Source of the DNA: Schoenoplectus triqueter
Lineage: Eukaryota > Streptophyta > Magnoliopsida > Poales > Cyperaceae
DNA: 32,958 bases
NCBI GenBank assembly: GCA_964058805.1
Contig: CAXKVV010001175.1
Location: 1 to 32,958, forward strand
Direction of reading: 5' to 3'
Under the pieces are notes generated by a model. The model did no database searches and was not told the origin of the DNA. It saw only the letters and a program-made list of their open reading frames with translations. The translations under genes were made by a program, and so were the position numbers. Shown piece after piece: positions 9,351-22,900 of the stretch (its first letter is position 1; each line of letters begins with the position of its first letter).

Positions 9351-11868
9351 TCATGTTTTGCGCTCCTGGACACATTTTCGGCGGTACGGAGGACGTCGGG
9401 TCCTGTTTTCATGTTTTGCGCTCCCGGACTCGTTTTCGGCGGTACCGAGGGCGTCGGGTCCCGTTTTCATGTGTTGCGCTCCCGGACTCATTTTCAGCGG
9501 TACCGAGAGCGTCAAGTCCCGTTTTTAAGTTTTGCGCTCCCGGACTCGTTTTCGGCGGTGCCGAGTGCGTCGGGTCCCATTTTCACGTTTTGCGTGCTCG
9601 GATTCGTTTTCGGCCGTACCTATGGCGTCGGGTCCCGTTTTCATGTTTTACGCTCCCGGACTAGTTTTCGTCGGTACCGAGGGCATCATGTCTCTTATTC
9701 ATGTTTTGCGCTCTCGGACTCATTTTCGGCGGTACCGATGGTGTCGGGTCCCGTTCTTAAGATTTGCGCTCCCGGACTCGTTTTTGGCAGTGCCGAGTGC
9801 GTCGGGTCCCATTTTCACGTTTTGCACGCCCATACTCATTTTCGGCGGTACCGAGGGCGTCGCGTCCCGTTTTCATGTTGTGCGTGCCCGGACTCATTTT
9901 CGGCGGTATCGAGGGCGTCTGGTCCCGTTTTCAAGTTTTGCACTCCCGGACTCATTTTCGGCGGTGCCGAGTGCGTCGGTTGCCGTTTTCACGTTTTGCG
10001 GGCCCAAACTCGTTTTCGGCGGTACCGAGGCCGTCAGGTCCCGTTTTCATGTTTTGCGCTCCCGGACTAGTTTTCGGCGGTACCGAGGGCGTCACATCTC
10101 TTTTTCATGTTTCGCGCTCTCGGACTCGTTTTCGGCGGTGCCGAGGGCGTCGGTTCCCGTTTTCATGTTTTGCGCTCCCGAACTCGTTTTCGGCGGTACC
10201 GAGGGAGTCAGGTCCCATTTTCATGTTTTGCGCTCCCGAACTAGTTTTCGGCGGCACCGAGGGCGTCAGGTCGCTTATTCATGTTTTGCGCACTCGGACT
10301 TGTTTTCGGAGGTACCGAGGGCGTCGGGTCCCGTTTTCATATTGTGCGTGCCCGGACACGTTTTCGGCGGTACCGAGGGCGTCGGGTCCCGTTTGCAAGT
10401 TTTGCGCTCCCAAACTCGTTTTACGGCGGTGCCGAGTGCGTCAGGACGCTTATTCATGTTTTGCGCTCTCGGACTCGTTTTCGGAGGTACCGAGGGCGTC
10501 GGGTCCCGTTTTCGTGTTTTGCGTTCCCGGACATGTTTTCGGCGTTACCGAGGGCGTCGGGTCCCGATTTCAAGTATTGCGCTCTCGGACTCGTTTTCGG
10601 CGGTGCCGAGAGCGTCGGGTCCCGTTTTCACGTTTTGCGCCGCCGAATTCGTTTTCGGCGGTACCGATGGCGTCGGGTCCCGTTTTCATGTTTTGCGCTC
10701 CCGGACTCGTGTTCGGCGGTACCGGGGACGTCGGGTCCCGTTTTCATGTTTTGCCCTCCCGGACACATTTTCGGCGGTACCGAGGGCGTCGGGTCCTGCT
10801 TTCATGTTTTGCTCTCCCAGACTCATTTTCGGCGGTACCGAGGGCGTCAAGTCCCGTTTTTATGTTTTACGCTTCCGGACTCGTTTTCGGCGGTACAGAG
10901 TGCGTCGGTTCCCGTTTTCACGTTTTGCGCGCTCGGATTCGTTTTCGGCCGTACCTATGGTGTCGGGTCCCGTTTTCATATTTTGCGCTCCTGGACTCGT
11001 TTTCGGTGGTACCGAGGGTGTCGGGTCCCGTTTTCAAGTTTTGCGTGCCCGGACGCGTTTTCGGCGGTACCGAGGGCGTCGGGTCCCGTTTGCAAGTTTT
11101 GCGCTTCCATACTCGTTTTGGCGGTGCCGAGTCCGTCGGTTCCCGTTTTCTCGTTTTGCGCGCCCGAACTAGTTTTCGGCGGTACCGAGGGCGTCAGGAC
11201 GCTTATTCATGTTTTGCGCTCTCGGACTCGTTTTCGGAGGTACCAAGGGCATCGGGTCCCGTTTTCAAGTATTGCGCTCTCGGATTCGTTTTCGGCTGTG
11301 CAGAGAGCGTCGGGTCCCGTTTTCACGTTTTGTGCTGCCGGACTCGTTTTCGGCGGTACCGAGGCCGTCGCGTCCCGTTTTCATGTTTTGCGCGCCCGGA
11401 CTCGTGTTCGGCGGTACCGGGAACGTCGGGTCCCGTTTTCATGTTTTGCCCTCTCGGACACATTTTCGGCGGTGCCGAGTGCGTCAGTTCCCGTTTTCAT
11501 GTTTTGCTCTCCCGGACTCATTTTCGGCGGTACCGAGGCCGTCGGGTCCTGTTTTCATGTTTTGCGCTCCCGGACTAGTTTTCGGCGGTACCGAGGGCGT
11601 CAGATCTGTTATTCATGTTTCACGCTCTCGGACTCGTTTTTGGCGGTGCCAAGGGCATCGGGTCCCTTTTTCACGTTTTACGCTGTCGGGCTCGTTTTCG
11701 GCGATACCGATGGCGTCGGGTCCCGTTTTCATGTTTTGCGCTCCCGGAATCGTTTTCGTCTGTACCGAGGGCCTCGGGTCCCGATTTTAAGATTTGCGCT
11801 CCCGGACTCGTTTTGGGCGGTGCCGAGTGCGTCGAGTCCCGTTTTTACGTTTTGCACGCTCGTACTCA
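7810..11868. repeat. 4059-bp higher-order block, copy 1
   Basis: The block contains 70 monomers less one base net. Its first landmark monomer (AGGTCTCTTATTCATG) is at 7833. It differs from copies 2 and 3 at three positions I found: G at 8273, A at 8849 and A at 10413. Its left end lies inside a monomer, where sequence before 7810 no longer matches the sequence before 11869. Confidence 0.93.
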
Positions 11869-14800
11869 TTTTCGGCGGTACCGAGGGCGTCAGGTCTCTT
11901 ATTCATGTTTCGCGCTCTCGGACTCGTTTTTGGCGGTGCCGAGGGCGTCGGGTCTCGTTTTCACGTTTTGCGTTGTCGGACTCGTTTTCGGCGGTACCGA
12001 TGGCGTCGGGTCCCGTTTTCATGTTTTGCGCTCCCGGACTCGTTTTCGTCTGTACCGAGGGCGTCGGGTCCCGTTTTTAAGATTTGTGCTCCCGGACTCG
12101 AATTTGGCGGTGCCGAGTGCGTCGAGTCCCGTTTTCAAGGTTTGCACGCTCGTACTCATTTTCTGCGGTTCCGAGGGCGTCGCGTCCCGTTTTCATATTT
12201 TGCGCACCTGCACTCATTTTCGGCGGTACCGAGGGCGTCTGGTCCTGTATTCAAGTTTTGCGCTCCGAGAATCGTTTTCGGCGATGCCGAGTGTGTCGGT
12301 TCTCATTTTCACGTTATGCGCGCCCGGACTCATTTTCGGCAGTACCGAGGGAGTCGAGTCCCGTTTTCATGTTTTGCGCTCCCGGACAAGTTTTCGGTGG
12401 TACCGAGGGCGTCAGGTCGGTTATTCATGTTTTGCGCTCTTGGACTCGTTTTCGGAGGTACCGAGGGCGTCGGGTCCCGTTTTCGTGTTTTGCGTGCCCG
12501 GACATGGTTTCGGCGTTACCGAGGGCGTCGGGTCCCATTTTCAAGTATTGCGCTCTCGGACTCGTTTCGGCGGTGACGAGAGCGTCTGGTCCCATTTTCA
12601 CGTTTTGCGCTCCCGGACTCATGTTCGGCGGTACCGGGGACGTCGGGTCCCGTTTTCATGTTTTGCGCTCCCGGAGACATTTTCGGCGGTACCGAGGGCG
12701 TCGGTTCCTGTTTTCATGTTTTGCTGTCCCGGACTCATTTTCGGCGGTACCGAGGGCGTCAAGTCCCGTTTTTATGTTTTGCGCTCTCGGACTCGTTTTC
12801 GGCGGTACCGAGTGCGTCGGTTCCCGTTTTCACGTTTTGCGCGCTCGGATTCGTTTTCGGCCGTACCTATGGCGTCGGGTCCCGTTTTCATATTATGCGC
12901 TCTCGGACTCATTTTCGGGGGTACCGAGGGCGTCGGGTCCCGTTTTCATGTTTTGCTTGCCCGGACACGTTTTCGGCGGTACCGAGGGTGTCGGGTCCCA
13001 TTTGCAAGCTTTGCGCTCCCAGACTCATTTTCGGCGGTGCCGAGTGAGTCGGTTCCCGTTTTCTCATTTTGCGCGCCCGTACTCGTTTTCGACGGTACCG
13101 AGGGCGTCAGGACGCTTATTCATGTTTTGCGCTCTCGGACTCGTTTTCGGAGGTACCGAGGGCGTCGGGTCCCGTTTTCGTGTTTTGCGTGCCCGGACAT
13201 GTTTTCGGCGTTACCGAGGGCATCGGGTCCAGTTTTCAAGTATTGCGCTCTCGGACTCGTTTTCGGCTCTGCCGAGAGCGTCGGGTCCCGTTTTCACGTT
13301 TTGTGCTGCCGGACTCATTTTCGGCGGTACCGATGGCGTCGGGTCCCGTTTTCATATTTTGCTCTCCCGGACTCGTGTTCGGCGGTACCGGGGGCGTCTG
13401 GTCCCGTTTTCATGTTTTGCGCTCCTGGACACATTTTCGGCGGTACGGAGGACGTCGGGTCCTGTTTTCATGTTTTGCGCTCCCGGACTCGTTTTCGGCG
13501 GTACCGAGGGCGTCGGGTCCCGTTTTCATGTGTTGCGCTCCCGGACTCATTTTCAGCGGTACCGAGAGCGTCAAGTCCCGTTTTTAAGTTTTGCGCTCCC
13601 GGACTCGTTTTCGGCGGTGCCGAGTGCGTCGGGTCCCATTTTCACGTTTTGCGTGCTCGGATTCGTTTTCGGCCGTACCTATGGCGTCGGGTCCCGTTTT
13701 CATGTTTTACGCTCCCGGACTAGTTTTCGTCGGTACCGAGGGCATCATGTCTCTTATTCATGTTTTGCGCTCTCGGACTCATTTTCGGCGGTACCGATGG
13801 TGTCGGGTCCCGTTCTTAAGATTTGCGCTCCCGGACTCGTTTTTGGCAGTGCCGAGTGCGTCGGGTCCCATTTTCACGTTTTGCACGCCCATACTCATTT
13901 TCGGCGGTACCGAGGGCGTCGCGTCCCGTTTTCATGTTGTGCGTGCCCGGACTCATTTTCGGCGGTATCGAGGGCGTCTGGTCCCGTTTTCAAGTTTTGC
14001 ACTCCCGGACTCATTTTCGGCGGTGCCGAGTGCGTCGGTTGCCGTTTTCACGTTTTGCGGGCCCAAACTCGTTTTCGGCGGTACCGAGGCCGTCAGGTCC
14101 CGTTTTCATGTTTTGCGCTCCCGGACTAGTTTTCGGCGGTACCGAGGGCGTCACATCTCTTTTTCATGTTTCGCGCTCTCGGACTCGTTTTCGGCGGTGC
14201 CGAGGGCGTCGGTTCCCGTTTTCATGTTTTGCGCTCCCGAACTCGTTTTCGGCGGTACCGAGGGAGTCAGGTCCCATTTTCATGTTTTGCGCTCCCGAAC
14301 TAGTTTTCGGCGGCACCGAGGGCGTCAGGTCGCTTATTCATGTTTTGCGCACTCGGACTTGTTTTCGGAGGTACCGAGGGCGTCGGGTCCCGTTTTCATA
14401 TTGTGCGTGCCCGGACACGTTTTCGGCGGTACCGAGGGCGTCGGGTCCCGTTTGCAAGTTTTGCGCTCCCAGACTCGTTTTACGGCGGTGCCGAGTGCGT
14501 CAGGACGCTTATTCATGTTTTGCGCTCTCGGACTCGTTTTCGGAGGTACCGAGGGCGTCGGGTCCCGTTTTCGTGTTTTGCGTTCCCGGACATGTTTTCG
14601 GCGTTACCGAGGGCGTCGGGTCCCGATTTCAAGTATTGCGCTCTCGGACTCGTTTTCGGCGGTGCCGAGAGCGTCGGGTCCCGTTTTCACGTTTTGCGCC
14701 GCCGAATTCGTTTTCGGCGGTACCGATGGCGTCGGGTCCCGTTTTCATGTTTTGCGCTCCCGGACTCGTGTTCGGCGGTACCGGGGACGTCGGGTCCCGT

Positions 14801-15927
14801 TTTCATGTTTTGCCCTCCCGGACACATTTTCGGCGGTACCGAGGGCGTCGGGTCCTGCTTTCATGTTTTGCTCTCCCAGACTCATTTTCGGCGGTACCGA
14901 GGGCGTCAAGTCCCGTTTTTATGTTTTACGCTTCCGGACTCGTTTTCGGCGGTACAGAGTGCGTCGGTTCCCGTTTTCACGTTTTGCGCGCTCGGATTCG
15001 TTTTCGGCCGTACCTATGGTGTCGGGTCCCGTTTTCATATTTTGCGCTCCTGGACTCGTTTTCGGTGGTACCGAGGGTGTCGGGTCCCGTTTTCAAGTTT
15101 TGCGTGCCCGGACGCGTTTTCGGCGGTACCGAGGGCGTCGGGTCCCGTTTGCAAGTTTTGCGCTTCCATACTCGTTTTGGCGGTGCCGAGTCCGTCGGTT
15201 CCCGTTTTCTCGTTTTGCGCGCCCGAACTAGTTTTCGGCGGTACCGAGGGCGTCAGGACGCTTATTCATGTTTTGCGCTCTCGGACTCGTTTTCGGAGGT
15301 ACCAAGGGCATCGGGTCCCGTTTTCAAGTATTGCGCTCTCGGATTCGTTTTCGGCTGTGCAGAGAGCGTCGGGTCCCGTTTTCACGTTTTGTGCTGCCGG
15401 ACTCGTTTTCGGCGGTACCGAGGCCGTCGCGTCCCGTTTTCATGTTTTGCGCGCCCGGACTCGTGTTCGGCGGTACCGGGAACGTCGGGTCCCGTTTTCA
15501 TGTTTTGCCCTCTCGGACACATTTTCGGCGGTGCCGAGTGCGTCAGTTCCCGTTTTCATGTTTTGCTCTCCCGGACTCATTTTCGGCGGTACCGAGGCCG
15601 TCGGGTCCTGTTTTCATGTTTTGCGCTCCCGGACTAGTTTTCGGCGGTACCGAGGGCGTCAGATCTGTTATTCATGTTTCACGCTCTCGGACTCGTTTTT
15701 GGCGGTGCCAAGGGCATCGGGTCCCTTTTTCACGTTTTACGCTGTCGGGCTCGTTTTCGGCGATACCGATGGCGTCGGGTCCCGTTTTCATGTTTTGCGC
15801 TCCCGGAATCGTTTTCGTCTGTACCGAGGGCCTCGGGTCCCGATTTTAAGATTTGCGCTCCCGGACTCGTTTTGGGCGGTGCCGAGTGCGTCGAGTCCCG
15901 TTTTTACGTTTTGCACGCTCGTACTCA
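11869..15927. repeat. 4059-bp higher-order block, copy 2
   Basis: It follows copy 1 directly and head to tail, with its landmark monomer at 11892. It has A at 12332, C at 12908 and G at 14472 where copy 1 differs. I found no difference from copy 3 in the stretches and translations compared. Confidence 0.94.
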
Positions 15928-18900
15928 TTTTCGGCGGTACCGAGGGCGTCAGGTCTCTTATTCATGTTTCGCGCTCTCGGACTCGTTTTTGGCGGTGCCG
16001 AGGGCGTCGGGTCTCGTTTTCACGTTTTGCGTTGTCGGACTCGTTTTCGGCGGTACCGATGGCGTCGGGTCCCGTTTTCATGTTTTGCGCTCCCGGACTC
16101 GTTTTCGTCTGTACCGAGGGCGTCGGGTCCCGTTTTTAAGATTTGTGCTCCCGGACTCGAATTTGGCGGTGCCGAGTGCGTCGAGTCCCGTTTTCAAGGT
16201 TTGCACGCTCGTACTCATTTTCTGCGGTTCCGAGGGCGTCGCGTCCCGTTTTCATATTTTGCGCACCTGCACTCATTTTCGGCGGTACCGAGGGCGTCTG
16301 GTCCTGTATTCAAGTTTTGCGCTCCGAGAATCGTTTTCGGCGATGCCGAGTGTGTCGGTTCTCATTTTCACGTTATGCGCGCCCGGACTCATTTTCGGCA
16401 GTACCGAGGGAGTCGAGTCCCGTTTTCATGTTTTGCGCTCCCGGACAAGTTTTCGGTGGTACCGAGGGCGTCAGGTCGGTTATTCATGTTTTGCGCTCTT
16501 GGACTCGTTTTCGGAGGTACCGAGGGCGTCGGGTCCCGTTTTCGTGTTTTGCGTGCCCGGACATGGTTTCGGCGTTACCGAGGGCGTCGGGTCCCATTTT
16601 CAAGTATTGCGCTCTCGGACTCGTTTCGGCGGTGACGAGAGCGTCTGGTCCCATTTTCACGTTTTGCGCTCCCGGACTCATGTTCGGCGGTACCGGGGAC
16701 GTCGGGTCCCGTTTTCATGTTTTGCGCTCCCGGAGACATTTTCGGCGGTACCGAGGGCGTCGGTTCCTGTTTTCATGTTTTGCTGTCCCGGACTCATTTT
16801 CGGCGGTACCGAGGGCGTCAAGTCCCGTTTTTATGTTTTGCGCTCTCGGACTCGTTTTCGGCGGTACCGAGTGCGTCGGTTCCCGTTTTCACGTTTTGCG
16901 CGCTCGGATTCGTTTTCGGCCGTACCTATGGCGTCGGGTCCCGTTTTCATATTATGCGCTCTCGGACTCATTTTCGGGGGTACCGAGGGCGTCGGGTCCC
17001 GTTTTCATGTTTTGCTTGCCCGGACACGTTTTCGGCGGTACCGAGGGTGTCGGGTCCCATTTGCAAGCTTTGCGCTCCCAGACTCATTTTCGGCGGTGCC
17101 GAGTGAGTCGGTTCCCGTTTTCTCATTTTGCGCGCCCGTACTCGTTTTCGACGGTACCGAGGGCGTCAGGACGCTTATTCATGTTTTGCGCTCTCGGACT
17201 CGTTTTCGGAGGTACCGAGGGCGTCGGGTCCCGTTTTCGTGTTTTGCGTGCCCGGACATGTTTTCGGCGTTACCGAGGGCATCGGGTCCAGTTTTCAAGT
17301 ATTGCGCTCTCGGACTCGTTTTCGGCTCTGCCGAGAGCGTCGGGTCCCGTTTTCACGTTTTGTGCTGCCGGACTCATTTTCGGCGGTACCGATGGCGTCG
17401 GGTCCCGTTTTCATATTTTGCTCTCCCGGACTCGTGTTCGGCGGTACCGGGGGCGTCTGGTCCCGTTTTCATGTTTTGCGCTCCTGGACACATTTTCGGC
17501 GGTACGGAGGACGTCGGGTCCTGTTTTCATGTTTTGCGCTCCCGGACTCGTTTTCGGCGGTACCGAGGGCGTCGGGTCCCGTTTTCATGTGTTGCGCTCC
17601 CGGACTCATTTTCAGCGGTACCGAGAGCGTCAAGTCCCGTTTTTAAGTTTTGCGCTCCCGGACTCGTTTTCGGCGGTGCCGAGTGCGTCGGGTCCCATTT
17701 TCACGTTTTGCGTGCTCGGATTCGTTTTCGGCCGTACCTATGGCGTCGGGTCCCGTTTTCATGTTTTACGCTCCCGGACTAGTTTTCGTCGGTACCGAGG
17801 GCATCATGTCTCTTATTCATGTTTTGCGCTCTCGGACTCATTTTCGGCGGTACCGATGGTGTCGGGTCCCGTTCTTAAGATTTGCGCTCCCGGACTCGTT
17901 TTTGGCAGTGCCGAGTGCGTCGGGTCCCATTTTCACGTTTTGCACGCCCATACTCATTTTCGGCGGTACCGAGGGCGTCGCGTCCCGTTTTCATGTTGTG
18001 CGTGCCCGGACTCATTTTCGGCGGTATCGAGGGCGTCTGGTCCCGTTTTCAAGTTTTGCACTCCCGGACTCATTTTCGGCGGTGCCGAGTGCGTCGGTTG
18101 CCGTTTTCACGTTTTGCGGGCCCAAACTCGTTTTCGGCGGTACCGAGGCCGTCAGGTCCCGTTTTCATGTTTTGCGCTCCCGGACTAGTTTTCGGCGGTA
18201 CCGAGGGCGTCACATCTCTTTTTCATGTTTCGCGCTCTCGGACTCGTTTTCGGCGGTGCCGAGGGCGTCGGTTCCCGTTTTCATGTTTTGCGCTCCCGAA
18301 CTCGTTTTCGGCGGTACCGAGGGAGTCAGGTCCCATTTTCATGTTTTGCGCTCCCGAACTAGTTTTCGGCGGCACCGAGGGCGTCAGGTCGCTTATTCAT
18401 GTTTTGCGCACTCGGACTTGTTTTCGGAGGTACCGAGGGCGTCGGGTCCCGTTTTCATATTGTGCGTGCCCGGACACGTTTTCGGCGGTACCGAGGGCGT
18501 CGGGTCCCGTTTGCAAGTTTTGCGCTCCCAGACTCGTTTTACGGCGGTGCCGAGTGCGTCAGGACGCTTATTCATGTTTTGCGCTCTCGGACTCGTTTTC
18601 GGAGGTACCGAGGGCGTCGGGTCCCGTTTTCGTGTTTTGCGTTCCCGGACATGTTTTCGGCGTTACCGAGGGCGTCGGGTCCCGATTTCAAGTATTGCGC
18701 TCTCGGACTCGTTTTCGGCGGTGCCGAGAGCGTCGGGTCCCGTTTTCACGTTTTGCGCCGCCGAATTCGTTTTCGGCGGTACCGATGGCGTCGGGTCCCG
18801 TTTTCATGTTTTGCGCTCCCGGACTCGTGTTCGGCGGTACCGGGGACGTCGGGTCCCGTTTTCATGTTTTGCCCTCCCGGACACATTTTCGGCGGTACCG

Positions 18901-19986
18901 AGGGCGTCGGGTCCTGCTTTCATGTTTTGCTCTCCCAGACTCATTTTCGGCGGTACCGAGGGCGTCAAGTCCCGTTTTTATGTTTTACGCTTCCGGACTC
19001 GTTTTCGGCGGTACAGAGTGCGTCGGTTCCCGTTTTCACGTTTTGCGCGCTCGGATTCGTTTTCGGCCGTACCTATGGTGTCGGGTCCCGTTTTCATATT
19101 TTGCGCTCCTGGACTCGTTTTCGGTGGTACCGAGGGTGTCGGGTCCCGTTTTCAAGTTTTGCGTGCCCGGACGCGTTTTCGGCGGTACCGAGGGCGTCGG
19201 GTCCCGTTTGCAAGTTTTGCGCTTCCATACTCGTTTTGGCGGTGCCGAGTCCGTCGGTTCCCGTTTTCTCGTTTTGCGCGCCCGAACTAGTTTTCGGCGG
19301 TACCGAGGGCGTCAGGACGCTTATTCATGTTTTGCGCTCTCGGACTCGTTTTCGGAGGTACCAAGGGCATCGGGTCCCGTTTTCAAGTATTGCGCTCTCG
19401 GATTCGTTTTCGGCTGTGCAGAGAGCGTCGGGTCCCGTTTTCACGTTTTGTGCTGCCGGACTCGTTTTCGGCGGTACCGAGGCCGTCGCGTCCCGTTTTC
19501 ATGTTTTGCGCGCCCGGACTCGTGTTCGGCGGTACCGGGAACGTCGGGTCCCGTTTTCATGTTTTGCCCTCTCGGACACATTTTCGGCGGTGCCGAGTGC
19601 GTCAGTTCCCGTTTTCATGTTTTGCTCTCCCGGACTCATTTTCGGCGGTACCGAGGCCGTCGGGTCCTGTTTTCATGTTTTGCGCTCCCGGACTAGTTTT
19701 CGGCGGTACCGAGGGCGTCAGATCTGTTATTCATGTTTCACGCTCTCGGACTCGTTTTTGGCGGTGCCAAGGGCATCGGGTCCCTTTTTCACGTTTTACG
19801 CTGTCGGGCTCGTTTTCGGCGATACCGATGGCGTCGGGTCCCGTTTTCATGTTTTGCGCTCCCGGAATCGTTTTCGTCTGTACCGAGGGCCTCGGGTCCC
19901 GATTTTAAGATTTGCGCTCCCGGACTCGTTTTGGGCGGTGCCGAGTGCGTCGAGTCCCGTTTTTACGTTTTGCACGCTCGTACTCA
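15928..19986. repeat. 4059-bp higher-order block, copy 3
   Basis: It follows copy 2 directly, with its landmark monomer at 15951. Identity with the block start continues for a further 23 bases to 20009 and then breaks, as the next monomer is GCGTCCCG where AGGTCTC would be expected. The junction monomer is therefore shared, as expected for unequal exchange in register. Confidence 0.93.
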
Positions 19987-22900
19987 TTTTCGGCGGTACC
20001 GAGGGCGTCGCGTCCCGATTTCATATTTTGCGCACCAGGACTCGTTTTCGGCGGTACCGAGGGAGTCTGGTCCTGTTTTCAAGTTTTGCGCTCCCAGAAT
20101 CATTTTCGGCGGTGCCGAGTGCGACGGTTCTCGTTTTCACGTTATGCGCGTCAGACTCGTTTTTGGCGGTACCGAGGGAGTTGGGTCCCGTTTTCATGTT
20201 TTGCGCTCCCGGACTAGTTTTCGGAGGTACCGAGGGCGTCGGGTCCCGTTTTCGTGTTTTGCGTGCCCGGACATGTTTTCGGCGTTACCGAGGGCGTCGG
20301 GTCCCATTTTCAAGTATTGCGCTCCCAGACACGTTTTCGGCAGTGCCGAGTGAGTCGGTTCCCGTTTTCTCGTTTTGCGCGCACGTACTCGTTTTCGACG
20401 GTACCGAGGTCATCAGGACGCTTATTCATGTTTTGCGCTCTCGGACTCGTTTTCGGAGGTACCGAGGGCGTCGGGTCCCGTTTTCGTGTTTTGCGTGCCC
20501 GGACATGTTTTCGACGTTACCGAGGGCGTCGGGTCCCGTTTTCAAGTATTGCGCTGTCGGACTCGTTTTCGGCTATGCCGAGAGCGTCGGGTCCCGTTTT
20601 CACGTTTTGTGCTGCCGGACTCGTTTTCGGCGGTACCGATGGCGTCGGGTCCCGTTTTCATATTTTGCTCTCCCGGACTCGTGTTCGGCGGTACCGGGGG
20701 CGTCTGGTCCCGTTTTCATGTTTTGCGCTCCCGGACACATTTTCGGCAGTACGGAGGACGTCGGGTCCTGTTTTCATGTTTTGCGCTCCCAGACTCGTTT
20801 TCGGCGGTACCGAGGGCGTCGGGTCCCGTTTTCATGTTTTGCGCTCCCGGACTCATTTTCAGCGGTACCGAGGGCGTCACGTCCCGTTTTTAAGTTTTGC
20901 GCTCCTTGACTCGTTTTCGGCGGTGCCGAGTGCGTCGGGTCCCATTTTCACGTTTTGCGTGCTCGGAATCGTTTTCGGCCGTACCTATGGCGTCGGTTCC
21001 CGTTTTCATGTTTTGCGCTCCCGGACTAGTTTTCGTCGGTACCGAGGGCATCATGTCTCTTATTCATGTTTTGCGCTCTCGGACTCATTTTCGGCGGTAC
21101 CGATGGTGTCGGGTCCCGTTTTTAAGATTTGCGCTCCCGGACTCGTTTTTGGCGGTGCCGAGTGCGTCGGGTCCCATTTTCACGTTTTGCACGCCCGTAC
21201 ACATTTTCGGCGGTACCGAGGGCGTCGCGTCCCGTTTTCATGTTTTGCTGCCCGGACTCATTTTCGGCGGTATCGAGGGCGTCTGGTCCCGTTTTCAAGT
21301 TTTGCGCTCCTGGACTCATTTTCGGCGGTGCCGAGTGCGTCGGTTGCCGTTTTCACGTTTTGCGGGCCCAGACTCGTTTTCGGCGGTACCGAGGCCGTCA
21401 GGTCCCGTTTTCATGTTTTGCGCTCCCGGACTAGTTTTCGGCGGTACTGAGGGCGTCAAATCTCTTTTTCATGTTTCGCGCTCTCGGACTCGTTTTCGGC
21501 GGTGCCGAGGGCGTCGGTTCCCATTTTCATGTTTTGCGCTCCATGACTCGTTTTCGGCGGTACCGAGGGAGTCCGGTCCCGTTTTCATGTTTTGCGCTCC
21601 CGAACTAGTTTTCAGCGGCACCGAGGGCGTCAGGTCGTTTATTCATGTTTTGCGCACTAGGACTTGTTTCCGGAGGTACCGAGGGCGTCGGGTCCCGTTT
21701 TCATATTGTGCGTGCCCGGACAGGTTTTCGGCGGTACCGAGGGCGTCGGGTCCCGTTTGCAAGTTTTGCGCTCCCAGACTCGTTTTACGACGGTGCCGAG
21801 GGCGTCGGTTCCCGTTTTCTCGTTTTGCGCGCCCGAACTAGTTTTCGGCGGTACCGAGGGCGTCAGGACGCTTATTCATGTTTTGGGCTCTCGGACTCGT
21901 TTTCGGAGGTACCAAGGGCATCGGGTCCCGTTTTCAAGTATTGCGCTCTCGGATTCGTTTTCGGCTGTGCAGAGGGCGTCGGGTCCCGTTTTCACGTTTT
22001 ATGCTGCCGGACTCGTTTTCGGCGGTACCGAGGGCGTCGCGTCCCGTTTTCATGTTTTGCGCGCCCGGACTCGTGTTCGGCGGTACCGGGAACGTCGGGT
22101 CCCGTTTTCATGTTTTGCCCTCCCGGACACATTTTCGGCGGTGCCGAGTGCGTCAGTTCCGGTTTTCATGTTTTGCTCTCCCGGACTCATTTTCGGCGGT
22201 ACCGAGGCCGTCGGGTCCCGTTTTCATGTTTTGCGCTCCCGGACTAGTTTTCGGCGGTACCGAGGGCGTCAGATCTGTTATTCATGTTTCACGCTCTCGG
22301 ACTCGTTTTTGGCGGTGCCAAGGGCATCGGGTCCCGTTTTCACGTTTTACGCTGTCGGACTCGTTTTCGGCGATACCGATGGCGTCGGGTCCCGTTTTCA
22401 TGTTTTGCGCTCCCGGACTCGTTTTCGTCTGTACCGAGGGCCTCGGGTCCCGGTTTTAAGATTTGTGCTCCCGGACTCGTTTTTGGCGGTGCCGAGTGCG
22501 TCGAGTCCCGTTTTCACGTTTTGCACGCTCGTACTCATTTTCGGCGGTACCGAGGGCGTCGCGTCCCGTTTTCATATTTTGCGCACCTGGACTCGTTTTC
22601 GGTGGTACCGAGGGAGTCTGGTCCTGTTTTCAAGTTTTGCGCTCCCAGAATCATTTTCGGCGGTGCCGAGTGCGACGGTTCTCGTTTTCACGTTATGCGC
22701 GTCGGACTCGTTTTTGGCGGTACCGAGGGAGTCGGGTCCCGTTTTCATGTTTTGCGCTCCCGGACTAGTTTTCGGAGGTACCGAGGGCGTCGGGTCCCGT
22801 TTTCATATTGTGCGTGCCCGGACACGTTTTCGGCGGTACCGAGGGCGTCGGGTCCCGTTTGCAAGTTTTGCGCTCCCAGACTCATTTTACGACGATGCCG

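Noticed and set aside
18399..20909. 836-codon open frame and the many other long + strand frames in the array (for example 7382-9664, 8025-10070, 26526-28319, 28948-30876)
   Set aside because: They overlap in all three frames, shift frame with every monomer, start at arbitrary repeat codons and end at monomer variants. This is the behaviour of a stop-free satellite consensus and not of genes.
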